From a bacterium (GTDB taxonomy: Bacteria > Armatimonadota > Abditibacteriia > Abditibacteriales > Abditibacteriaceae), in assembly GCA_004172935.1 (NCBI GenBank), contig SDZD01000051.1, positions 1 to 45,291 of the forward strand: a stretch of 45,291 nucleotides of DNA. Direction: 5' to 3'. The notes beneath the pieces are model-generated. The model was not told the DNA's origin and ran no database searches. It saw only the letters and a list, made by a program, of their open reading frames with translations. Below are positions 8,557 through 16,026 of this stretch, piece after piece. Both the position numbers and the translations under genes were made by a program. How positions within the stretch are numbered: position 1 is the first letter of the stretch; each line of letters opens with the position of its first letter.

Positions 8557-8781
8557 TTAGCCGAAAACAGCTTCGGGACGGACAGTGATGTTGCCGTTGC
8601 TGTGGCGCTCGACGACGTGGAATTTGAACTCGGCGGGTGCCACTTCGAGGTTGCGAGCGACGGCATTTTTGATGTCGTGGTCGTTGGCATTAGCGGCCAG
8701 ACCCAGCCCGGCCAAATTCAAACGGCGTGAGCGGCCCTCGAAGCGAACATGAATCGCAGGAGCAAAAAGTAGGTTGTTCAT
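8557..8781 (-). CDS. Small ubiquitin-like (beta-grasp) protein, PRTRC-C-like
   Basis: A 74-residue protein starting MNNLLFAPAIHVRF. The frame extends 13 codons further to 8820, but that would run into the tRNA-like gene, while ATG 8781 has a good Shine-Dalgarno AGGGGG about 7 nt upstream, so I use 8781. The predicted order of two strands, a helix (NDHDIKNAVARNLEV) and two strands (EFKFHVVERH, NITVRPEAVFG), and its size, fit the prokaryotic ubiquitin-like families found with ThiF-type E1s. The C-terminus is Phe-Gly, with a single final glycine rather than Gly-Gly, exposed for possible adenylation. It precedes Ro60, and an E1-like gene lies in the same operon, which supports the call. Assignment rests on context plus overall pattern; no close named homologue is recognised by eye. 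Confidence 0.7.
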   Translation of the reverse strand: MNNLLFAPAIHVRFEGRSRRLNLAGLGLAANANDHDIKNAVARNLEVAPAEFKFHVVERHSNGNITVRPEAVFG

Positions 8782-8802
8782 TGTGAAGCCCCCTATGGGC
8801 AT

Positions 8803-8818
8803 GGCGAACTTTTTCGCC
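8803..8818 (-). other. Short hairpin between tRNA-like gene and Ubl gene
   Basis: GGCGAA and TTCGCC pair around the tetraloop AAAG immediately 3' of the 8/4 tRNA and 22 nt before the Ubl start. No uridine run follows, so it is not a terminator. It could mark a processing point separating the tRNA from the mRNA. Confidence 0.35.
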
Positions 8819-8819
8819 A

Positions 8820-8905
8820 AGGAAGATCCAGGATTCGAACCCGCAGGACAAATGCCCCGGCGCCGGTTTTCTAGACCGGATGGCGACCAATCGCCGCGAC
8901 CTTCC
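8820..8905 (-). tRNA. Noncanonical selC-like tRNA (8/4 acceptor/T arm), anticodon AGA
   Basis: The minus strand folds with an 8-bp acceptor stem GGAAGGTC/GATCTTCC (one G-U). The D stem is GGCGA/TCGCC with the tetraloop TTGG. The anticodon arm is CCGGT-CTAGAAA-ACCGG, giving anticodon AGA (8872-8870). A 6-bp long variable arm closes on ATTT. The T stem has only 4 bp, CGGG/CCTG, around the standard loop TTCGAAT. The discriminator is U and no CCA is encoded. The long acceptor, extended D stem with tetraloop, long variable arm and GGAAG...CTTCC ends resemble selenocysteine tRNA, but the anticodon is not TCA. Known 'allo-tRNAs' share the 8/4 design. AGA would read UCU serine codons and is unusual in bacteria, which normally use GGA. 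It sits 4 bp after tRNA-Tyr and 38 bp before the Ubl start. Confidence 0.75.
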
Positions 8906-8909
8906 GAAC

Positions 8910-8993
8910 TGGGAGTGGAGGGAATCGAACCCCCTCAGCGCGAACGCTCTGGTTTTACAGACCAGCGCAACTCTCCAACTTTGCCGCACTCCC
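8910..8993 (-). tRNA. tRNA-Tyr(GTA)
   Basis: A full class II cloverleaf of 84 nt. It has acceptor GGGAGTG/CACTCCC, D stem GCAA/TTGC, anticodon stem CTGGT/ACCAG with loop CTGTAAA (anticodon GTA at 8958-8956), a long variable arm closed on TTCG and T arm loop TTCGATT. The discriminator is A and CCA is not encoded. All features match bacterial tyrosine tRNA. Confidence 0.95.
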
Positions 8994-9019
8994 GAATTGA
9001 AATTAGTGATGGAAAAACA

Positions 9020-9051
9020 AAAAACCGCCGAAACCTTGCGTTTCGACGGTG
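9020..9051 (-). terminator. Intrinsic terminator upstream of tRNA-Tyr
   Basis: In the minus-strand RNA an 11-bp stem (one G-U pair), ACCGUCGAAAC/GUUUCGGCGGU, closes on GCAAG and is followed by a six-U run. It would end the short transcript started at the promoter at 9281-9253, or act as an attenuator before the tRNA-Tyr/Ubl/Ro60 genes, since no other clear promoter lies between it and tRNA-Tyr. Confidence 0.75.
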
Positions 9052-9072
9052 AGAAATGAAGCAGTGGACTCT

Positions 9073-9225
9073 TTACCGAGTCGGGTACTGATGGGATTTT
9101 CTCAAAGTCGAAAGATTTGGGGAGGGCCGATAACCGCCTTCTCTGGACGCACGCGGCCCCTGCGGCGCCAGTGTGGACTGGGCCGATGCGGGATACCAAT
9201 TGCCTTCGAGATGAACGTTAAACAT
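9073..9225 (-). CDS. Possible 50-residue ORF or short untranslated RNA
   Basis: Between a strong promoter and a terminator lies a transcript of about 225 nt. It contains an ATG-initiated 50-codon frame (MFNVHLEGNWYPA at the start, KSHQYPTR at the end). No Shine-Dalgarno site precedes it and I recognise no family, so the transcript may instead be a non-coding RNA or a leader of the tRNA/Ubl/Ro60 unit. The codon pattern is neither clearly coding nor clearly not. A longer frame reaching upstream to 9399 crosses the promoter and is rejected. Confidence 0.3.
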   Translation of the reverse strand: MFNVHLEGNWYPASAQSTLAPQGPRASREGGYRPSPNLSTLRKSHQYPTR

Positions 9226-9252
9226 GGCTGTGTCGCGGGGAACGACTTTGAA

Positions 9253-9281
9253 ATCATAAAACCTCAAGAAACGGTTGTCAA
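9253..9281 (-). promoter_or_regulatory. Sigma70-type promoter
   Basis: On the minus strand TTGACA (9281-9276) and TATGAT (9258-9253) are separated by exactly 17 bp, near-perfect sigma70/SigA consensus. Predicted transcription begins near 9246 and runs toward tRNA-Tyr and the Ro60 cluster. It is the clearest promoter I found in the window. Confidence 0.8.
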
Positions 9282-9313
9282 TAGCTTTAATAAAAAATTT
9301 TTTAGTTTTTTTG

Positions 9314-9351
9314 AACGTGTCAGCACAAAAAATTTTCTGCGCTGACACGTT
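9314..9351. terminator. Inverted repeat, terminator of the 1038-residue gene
   Basis: A perfect 11-bp inverted repeat (AACGTGTCAGC at 9314-9324 with its complement at 9341-9351) lies between the large minus-strand gene and the promoter at 9281. On the plus strand it is followed by TTTT, and on the minus strand by an A/T-rich tract. It probably separates the two transcription units. Confidence 0.6.
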
Positions 9352-9399
9352 TTGTGGATAGCGATTTCCTACCATTCCATTGAATTTTAAGGGGCACAT

Positions 9400-9421
9400 T
9401 GCGCGGTTTTATTGGCCGCAG
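9400..9421 (+). repeat. Dispersed repeat, copy 1
   Basis: A 22-bp string beginning TGCGCGGTTTTATTGG is identical at 20237-20258. Both copies lie between genes and are followed by GC-rich text containing GCCCGCGC. The block 9400-9549 otherwise holds no gene I can support. Confidence 0.6.
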
Positions 9422-9549
9422 GGCTAAAGCCCGCGCTGCTAGGCCTACGGCCACCTGTCCATCTTCATGGACACAGCAGGGGCGCTGCGCGCGCTGGATA
9501 AAAGAGCAGAAAACCTCACAAGAAAAGGAGATTTTGAGCAATATTGCGC

Positions 9550-12500
9550 CTAGCTGGATGAAAGAGAATTCTTCGGGTTGCGGTGTGGTTCTACAGTTCG
9601 TTGCGTCGTTGTAGAACGGCGTTTTGAATGGGTTGAGGGCTTCGATTTTGTGGAATTGGACGGCGTTTGTTTTTCGCCGCCAGCCTTTAATTCGGCCCAT
9701 GAAATGAGACCGTCATCATACCATTGGGCGCCGCAAATTGTGGGGATTTCGGTGTTCGTATCCTCGTTTAATTCCATGCCGCAGGCCCCTGCGAATTGGC
9801 TGGCGAACTCGAAGAATGCGAGGCTTACGCCTGATTTTTCGCGGGCTGATTGCGACAGGTTGGCATAGATTTCGAAACCTCCTAATTTGCCTTCCTTTGT
9901 GACTGCCCATAGTTGGCGGGCCTGAATTTGGCCGTCGCGCTTCGCGTAGACGACCAATTTATTGGCGTCGAGGGCGTTGGCGATGGTCGAGTGCGAGTTA
10001 CAGCCGCCACGCGAAAGGCAAGTCGAAAATCGGTTACCCATCTGTAAGATTTGCAGGGCGTCACGCTCAATCCACAGTTCCCAATCGCCGAATTGGGCTT
10101 GATGTGGCGCCTCGAAGTGTTCGCGGTTTTTACCTTGCGTTGCGAAGTCGTGGAGCCATTTTTGATTGGCTTCGATGTGACGTTGCCAACCAGAAGAGTT
10201 GTGGCTTTGGCCGCGCAAGAGCTTTGTGGCCCATTTGCGGTTCGAGTCAACTTCACAGGCAATCAAAATCGCGTTGGCCCAGTCGTCGTTCCACTGTAAA
10301 TCATCCACAGCGGAACCACAGAGGAAGCGTAAGCGACCTCGCAGAGCGCGCGTTACGAGCGAGCGCAATGCTTCGGCGATGGCGAGTTCGACAGCGGTGC
10401 CCAGGGCGGTTGCCAGTTCGGCCTCGACATCGTTAGCGCCAGCCTCGACTCGCTGTTCGAGGTTGGCCAGGCGGATTTGAAGATGGGCGTCGGGCGACTG
10501 CGCGAGGCGGGCGCGTAGGAACTCGGCTTCATGGCGCCATTTGTCTTCGCGGCTGAGCATTTCGCGAATGCCTGATGGAATGTAAGGTGTGTTTCCGATA
10601 CGCGCTTGCCATTCGCCGAGCGTGACAATGGATGCTTGCAAAGTGGGAAAGCGCAGTGATAGCTCCTTCAACTCGCCATCGGGCAAAGCAAGTTGTTGTT
10701 CGATAGCATCAATTTCAGCAGTCAGGCGCAAGCGCTTGAGAGAATCAATTTGAGGCAATACCTCGCGCACAACAGCCGGCGAGCGTTCGGAAACCAGAAG
10801 AAGTGCAGCGCAGAGGCGAGGCCGCTGTTTCAACTTGCTGGCGACTTTAAGGGCATCCCACCAATGGTAAGTGCGGTCGGGTTTTCCGTGGCATAACCAG
10901 TTGAGTAGCACCTCGCAGCGTTCGCGGCATTTTTGGCTACTTTCGCCCGCATGGTGGCATAGTTGGGCGAAAGTTTCCAGTGGTCCTTCGATGTTGTTCA
11001 GGCGTTCGGGAGCTTCCTCGCATACTTTGAATTCGCGTTGAGTGACCGATAAAATCATGTCACAGAAGCTGAAGAGTTCGGCTTCCTGCCAGGAGAAGTC
11101 GCAAGCAACACCAGCCCATAGCACCAACCAATCGCGCAGATTAGATGCGTTATCTTCATGCCAATCGCGCATTTTTTGGATAAAAATTGGCGCTAATACA
11201 CGAATAAAACGCCAGTAGGCGGGGTCAAATGCGCGTTTCTCATCGCTGGGCAGCACAGCATCCCACACTTCGCTACGAATTGTTACGTCTAAGTCGGGAA
11301 AGCTGGCATAGAGAGCGAAGAATTGCTCGGCTTCGCGATGCAAAAAAGCGGCATTACGCGCATCTGAGGGCAACCGTCTCAACTGCCATGCCCATTCATA
11401 TCCTTCACCGCGCTTCACCCATTCCAGAGCAAGATGGAACAATTCAGGCTTTTTATCAAAACCACGCACCAGATGGAGTTGGTCAGCTGCACGAAGTTCC
11501 TGAGCTGCCTGTACGCCAGCGAGTTTGGCGGACTGAATCGTTGGAATTACGATGTTGTTCCAAAAACCCTCAGCCTCATCGTCTTTATATTCGATGTATT
11601 CGATCCACAGTTCGCTCATCAGGTCGATGAGCGTAGAGGCATCGGGATGATTTCGAATTGTTTTCATCAACTCGAAAGCTCTGGTATTGCGCGCTTCAAA
11701 CCACGCCAACAGGACTGCACGCCTGACAGATTTGTAGATGGAATCTTGCCACTGGACGAGGTTCTCATCCATCATCAATTCGTGGAATTGCAGGGCGCGG
11801 GTGGCAGTTTCCAGGTTCTCTATCGCCATTTCGCGCCATAGCTCCATCCAATTCGCACGGCATTTCAGTTCGAGTTCGCGCCATGCTCCGCAAAAATCTG
11901 CGGAGGCGGACGGTTTCAAATAGCGGCGCAGATGGCGAGTCGAGGGCCATTGCCAGTGGGCCTGTGACCAGAAGTGCACGATTTCGAGGGTGCGCTGTGG
12001 AGTATGTTCTTCGAGCAAAGACACAATAGCCGCGATGTCGAGCGACAATGGCCCGACATTTTGAAAAAGAGCGGGCATGGTGTCGCCTTCGAAGCCTAAA
12101 CGGCACGCGAGGTTGACTGGGAAGTCGGTGTTGCGGCGCCAAAAGTCGTGATTGCGGTTACGCGCGACCCAATGCGCCAAATTTCGCGTTTGGGCAGGAG
12201 AAAATTCGCCTTCCAACTCGCGTAGGAGCGAACTTTGGCGTGAAAGAGGCAAACGCGCTAGTTCGCGCGCTGCGGAAATGGTGAGCGGTGCGTTGAGCAG
12301 CGACTCCAGTACAAAACGGGAGCGCAGATCGGCGGAAGCGATATGTTCGAGCGAGGCACATTCGCTCCACAGAGCCAATTTGAGGCGCCGTGCTTCGAGT
12401 CGTTCGGTTTCGCCGCGCGAAAGGGAACGAAATGCCAGTTTGTCGAGGGCGCGCTTAGTTTTTTCCAGCAAAGCGCCATCGAAGTTCCATGTGTGGGCGT

Positions 12501-12666
12501 CGCTTTGGAAGACGACACGCCCATCACTGAGCGCGATATTGGCTTCGAGCCAGATTGTTTGCGCCCATAAAAGCGAAGTGCGAACGGGTTTGGGGCCGCG
12601 CCGACGCTCGATTTTTTCACGCTTAATCGCGTTTTGTTCCAAAGTTATGGCGTTGAAATAAGCCAT
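9550..12666 (-). CDS. Large uncharacterised protein, PcfJ-like C-terminal region
   Basis: A 1038-residue, Trp- and Leu-rich protein with no signal peptide or membrane segment. The frame reaches 12738, but ATG 12666 has AGGAA 6 nt upstream and begins MAYFNAITLEQNA, a better start. Most of the protein reads as amphipathic helices, as in an alpha-solenoid. Near residue 935 there is LQMGNRFSTCLSRGGCNSHS, then LVVYAKRD, RQLWAVTKEGKLGGFEIYANL. This recalls the conserved C-terminal domain of PcfJ-like proteins (a Met-Gly...Cys-Leu motif followed by paired strands). The last 50 residues are low-complexity Ser/Thr/Lys. It is upstream of the Ro60 block in the same orientation but separated by a terminator and a promoter. 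Biochemical role unknown; the PcfJ link is a suggestion only. Confidence 0.75.
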   Translation of the reverse strand: MAYFNAITLEQNAIKREKIERRRGPKPVRTSLLWAQTIWLEANIALSDGRVVFQSDAHTWNFDGALLEKTKRALDKLAFRSLSRGETERLEARRLKLALWSECASLEHIASADLRSRFVLESLLNAPLTISAARELARLPLSRQSSLLRELEGEFSPAQTRNLAHWVARNRNHDFWRRNTDFPVNLACRLGFEGDTMPALFQNVGPLSLDIAAIVSLLEEHTPQRTLEIVHFWSQAHWQWPSTRHLRRYLKPSASADFCGAWRELELKCRANWMELWREMAIENLETATRALQFHELMMDENLVQWQDSIYKSVRRAVLLAWFEARNTRAFELMKTIRNHPDASTLIDLMSELWIEYIEYKDDEAEGFWNNIVIPTIQSAKLAGVQAAQELRAADQLHLVRGFDKKPELFHLALEWVKRGEGYEWAWQLRRLPSDARNAAFLHREAEQFFALYASFPDLDVTIRSEVWDAVLPSDEKRAFDPAYWRFIRVLAPIFIQKMRDWHEDNASNLRDWLVLWAGVACDFSWQEAELFSFCDMILSVTQREFKVCEEAPERLNNIEGPLETFAQLCHHAGESSQKCRERCEVLLNWLCHGKPDRTYHWWDALKVASKLKQRPRLCAALLLVSERSPAVVREVLPQIDSLKRLRLTAEIDAIEQQLALPDGELKELSLRFPTLQASIVTLGEWQARIGNTPYIPSGIREMLSREDKWRHEAEFLRARLAQSPDAHLQIRLANLEQRVEAGANDVEAELATALGTAVELAIAEALRSLVTRALRGRLRFLCGSAVDDLQWNDDWANAILIACEVDSNRKWATKLLRGQSHNSSGWQRHIEANQKWLHDFATQGKNREHFEAPHQAQFGDWELWIERDALQILQMGNRFSTCLSRGGCNSHSTIANALDANKLVVYAKRDGQIQARQLWAVTKEGKLGGFEIYANLSQSAREKSGVSLAFFEFASQFAGACGMELNEDTNTEIPTICGAQWYDDGLISWAELKAGGEKQTPSNSTKSKPSTHSKRRSTTTQRTVEPHRNPKNSLSSS

Positions 12667-13170
12667 CGAAATTCCTGATTCTGAAGTGCGCGAACGCCCC
12701 TTATGGCGGCGAGCGCATAAAATCGCGGGGCACGGCAAATGACCGAGAACACGCCCGCGAACGAGTCGAACAAAGATGATTGCGGAGGCATCGAGGCGAT
12801 GCTATGTCCGCAAAGGAAAGCTGATGTTGGAAATCAAATCCCGGTGGGCGACTTATGTCGCGACGGGCGAGGAGAAGCGGCTATCGCCGCGCCGAGATGC
12901 CTAGCTCTGGGCGAAATGGAGAGCAACCGAGAGGAAGAAAGTTGCGTTCGTCATTGGAGTAGTCCACGCCGAGGTTTCAGCTGTAAAGGACGCCCACATT
13001 TTAAGAGGTTCGGCGCTGAGTTGTCAAGAGTGATAAGCGGAATTTATTTATGGACGTTTTTGAGGCAAGTGTGCGCTGGCGCAATATGTGGAGCAGTTCT
13101 TCTCTCATTGTTACATAACTAAGACACTTGTCATAGTTGGCTATCAATGTTTTCTGATTGACTGCTGCCT
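12667..13170. other. Intergenic region between divergent genes
   Basis: About 500 bp separate the 1038-residue gene (-) from the cyclase gene (+). It contains several small hairpins, for example GCGGC-TATC-GCCGC near 12880, and no tRNA or recognisable riboswitch. A 127-codon plus-strand frame (12739-13122) has a Cys/Arg-rich composition unlike its neighbours and no ribosome-binding site, so I treat it as chance. Promoters for both flanking genes must lie here, but none is convincing. Confidence 0.4.
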
Positions 13171-16020
13171 ATGAGTTCGGCCCCCAATTCCCGCTCCGAT
13201 TTACCCAATGGCGTGCTGGCATTGCTGTTCACTGACATCGAAGGTTCGACAGCATTATTACACGCTTTGGGGGAGGTTTATCCGGCGCAATTGGAGGCGC
13301 ATCGGCGCATTATGCGCGCTGCGTTTGCCGCCCACAACGGGACGGAAGTAGATACAGAGGGGGATGCGTTTTTCGCGGTTTTTCGGAGCGTCAAGAGCGC
13401 GGTGGCTGCGGTGATACAAGCGCAGAGAGAGCTGCACACTCATGCCTGGCCGCAGGGACATCCGCTACGGGTGCGGATGGGGTTGCACTGTGGAGAACCA
13501 GCGCTCACGGGGGAAGGATATGTGGGAGTTGATTTGCATCGGACTGCGCGCTTGATGAGCGCGGGACATGGCGGGCAAGTGTTGCTATCGGGCGCAGCGA
13601 TGGTACTCGCGGGAGATTTGTTGCCCGGCTTCGAATTGCGCGACATGGGGGAACATCGCTTGAAGGATTTACCAAGGCTGGAACCCATCTTTCAGTTGTG
13701 CATTCCCGACGTTCCGAGTGAATTTCCGCCGCTAAAAACGCTGGACCATCGGCCTCATAACCTGCCCTCCCACTTACCCCCGATTTTGGGACGCGAACAG
13801 GAAGTCGAGGCATTACGCGGGCTTTTAGAATCGGGAATGCGCCTAACAACTTTGCTAGGACCGGGGGGCACGGGCAAAACCCGGCTCGCGCTTGAAATTG
13901 CGGCCTCGACGCTGGAGATGTGGGAGGATGGCGCCTTCTTTGTGCCGCTTGCGCCTGTTCCGCCACCGGATGCGACTTTATCGCCCAAGGCCGTAGAGGA
14001 TGCCATCACAGGGGCGGTAGCGCGTGAGTTGGGAGTACGTGATGATGGCTCGCAGAGCCTTCAAGAACGGCTGTTGACGTTTCTGAAAGCGCGCAAGATG
14101 TTATTGGTACTGGATAACTTCGAGCATCTGGTGGGGGGAGCGGCAATTGTGGCGCGGTGGTTGGCGAACTGCCCCGAACTGCGTATTGTGGCGACCAGTC
14201 GTGTACCGTTGCATGTGGGGGGCGAACAGGAAATCCAGATCACTCCACTTGCCCTACCCCAGCGCAAGCCATTGCCGGATGTGGCGACGCTGTCGCAGTA
14301 CGCCGCAGTGGCGCTATTTATCGAGCGGGCACGAGCGGTGAAGCCGGAGTTCTCGGTGAATGAGGGGAATGCACCCGCCATCGCTGAAATATGCGTGCGA
14401 CTGGATGGGTTGCCGCTTGCCCTCGAACTGGCGGCGGCACGGGTCAAATTACTGCCGCCCACGACGATGCTCTCGCGATTGGAGAAAAGCCTGTCGTTCC
14501 TTATCGGGGGGCCACGCGATGCGGCGGCGAGGCAACAAACGTTACGAGCTGCCATTGGGTGGAGTCATGACCTTATCGGTGAGGATGAAAAACGGCTGTT
14601 TCGCCGTCTGGGTATTTTTCGCGGAGGGTTCAGCTTCGAGAGCGCTGAACAGGTGTGTGCCCTCCCCGTAGGCGAAGGGGAGGGCGAGTTGGATATATTC
14701 GAGGGCGTTTCTTCGTTATTAGACCAGAGTTTGTTGGTGCGGTTGGATGAGGTGGATGGGCAACCGCGCTTTGGGATGTTGGAAACCATTCGCGAGTTTG
14801 CATTGGAAAAACTGGATGCAGCGGGCGAGGGATTGGAATTACGGGAGCGGCATCTGGAATGGTGCTTTGGGGAGGCAAACGCGCGCAATGTCGAGATGCG
14901 GCGCGACCTTCGTCATGCGTTACTGATTTTTGAGGCCGAGGCGGACAACTGGCGGGCGGCGTGGAATTGGAGCATCGGAGTACGCCCAGTAGATGCGCTT
15001 CGTTTGGCTTCCAGCTCGCCCCTGCTATGGAACCGGAGCGGAGGGACAAGCGAAAATTATGAGAGGCTGGAAGCCTCTTTGCGGGCGGCTCCCGATGGGG
15101 ATGCAAAAGACCGTTGCCGTGCATTACAGTTTTTGATTCAGGCGGAGCGCAATCGCGCCGATTGGCCGACATATAACAGGCACTTAGCGCAACTCGAAGA
15201 CCTATCGAACAAAGCGCAACTACCGGAATTTCAGGCGATTGCGCTCGATCAGCGCATGTGGGATGAGGTGGCAGAGGAACGCAACGAAATCGCGTTCGAA
15301 CAATGTAAATTGGTGGTGGAGTTGCGGCGTTTGGCTGTGATTCAGGCGCAGGAGCAAGGGTTGGGAGCTGACGAAATCGAGCGCTGTCAATTCGAACTGA
15401 ACGATGCGATGGTGTTGGAAGTCGAGATTCTGACCAAATTGGAGCGCTTCGATGAGGCATGGACCTTGATGGATGAATGCCTAGCCATGAAGCGGGCGGC
15501 GCGCGACGAGAGCGGACTGACTTTCGTGTTGTACAAATATGCGCAACTGCTGAGCGATACAGGGCGCGTAGCGGAGTCGCGGCCAGTGTTTGAGGAAGTC
15601 GTACAGCGGGCCGAAGAGAGCGGCGACCGTTCGCTGATGTTAGCGTGGTATCGCTATGATACAGCGCTGATAACGCTGCGTGAGGGAGACCCAGTTCGAG
15701 GGCGCGAATTGGTGGGTGGGAGCTACACAGTGTTCAAAGAAAACGCGGCTCAACAGGGCGTAATTTATACGCTGCATCTGTTTTCCTTTTTGCTTGGGTT
15801 GGAAGGGAATTGGCCAATGGTTGCGCTGACTCTGGGAGCAGCCGATGCAGCGCGCGGGGGGCCTTACCCCAGTGACTGGGAGGAGATTTTGAGGGCACAG
15901 GAGAACGCCGCGCGCAAGGCGCTTGGCACTAAAGAGTTCGAGGCGCAACACACAGCCGGGACGAAACTCACACCACAGCAGGCCGCTGAAGCGGCACTGG
16001 GAAGCGACTCGAAAAATTGA
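13171..16020 (+). CDS. Class III nucleotidyl cyclase-ATPase-TPR signalling protein
   Basis: A 949-residue cytoplasmic protein with three parts. Residues 15-180 are a class III adenylate/guanylate cyclase homology domain (LLFTDIEGST, EVDTEGDAFFAVF, VRMGLHCGEP). Residues 205-500 form an NB-ARC/STAND-type ATPase with P-loop GPGGTGKT (about 230-237), Walker B-like MLLVLDNFEHL and GLPLALELAAAR. The rest is helical TPR-like repeats to the C-terminus. This arrangement is known from STAND regulators, in which the repeats sense a ligand or partner and the ATPase acts as a switch. Unlike many relatives there is no LuxR or SARP DNA-binding domain, so output would be through the cyclase domain. The metal-binding aspartate (FTDIEGS) and the second aspartate (DTEGDAFFA) are present. 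It stands alone and converges with the pseudopilin at 16027. Confidence 0.88.
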   Translation: MSSAPNSRSDLPNGVLALLFTDIEGSTALLHALGEVYPAQLEAHRRIMRAAFAAHNGTEVDTEGDAFFAVFRSVKSAVAAVIQAQRELHTHAWPQGHPLRVRMGLHCGEPALTGEGYVGVDLHRTARLMSAGHGGQVLLSGAAMVLAGDLLPGFELRDMGEHRLKDLPRLEPIFQLCIPDVPSEFPPLKTLDHRPHNLPSHLPPILGREQEVEALRGLLESGMRLTTLLGPGGTGKTRLALEIAASTLEMWEDGAFFVPLAPVPPPDATLSPKAVEDAITGAVARELGVRDDGSQSLQERLLTFLKARKMLLVLDNFEHLVGGAAIVARWLANCPELRIVATSRVPLHVGGEQEIQITPLALPQRKPLPDVATLSQYAAVALFIERARAVKPEFSVNEGNAPAIAEICVRLDGLPLALELAAARVKLLPPTTMLSRLEKSLSFLIGGPRDAAARQQTLRAAIGWSHDLIGEDEKRLFRRLGIFRGGFSFESAEQVCALPVGEGEGELDIFEGVSSLLDQSLLVRLDEVDGQPRFGMLETIREFALEKLDAAGEGLELRERHLEWCFGEANARNVEMRRDLRHALLIFEAEADNWRAAWNWSIGVRPVDALRLASSSPLLWNRSGGTSENYERLEASLRAAPDGDAKDRCRALQFLIQAERNRADWPTYNRHLAQLEDLSNKAQLPEFQAIALDQRMWDEVAEERNEIAFEQCKLVVELRRLAVIQAQEQGLGADEIERCQFELNDAMVLEVEILTKLERFDEAWTLMDECLAMKRAARDESGLTFVLYKYAQLLSDTGRVAESRPVFEEVVQRAEESGDRSLMLAWYRYDTALITLREGDPVRGRELVGGSYTVFKENAAQQGVIYTLHLFSFLLGLEGNWPMVALTLGAADAARGGPYPSDWEEILRAQENAARKALGTKEFEAQHTAGTKLTPQQAAEAALGSDSKN

Positions 16021-16026
16021 CGATTC

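Noticed and set aside
8820..8905. Selenocysteine tRNA (selC).
   Set aside because: The overall shape is similar, but the anticodon loop is CTAGAAA (AGA), not TCA, and the T stem is one pair short.
9073..9399. 108-codon minus-strand ORF.
   Set aside because: The longer frame runs through the promoter at 9281-9253 and the hairpin at 9314-9351; only the 50-codon part could be transcribed.
12739..13122. 127-codon plus-strand ORF.
   Set aside because: Cys/Arg-rich composition, no ribosome-binding site and no recognisable domain; lies in a divergent promoter region.
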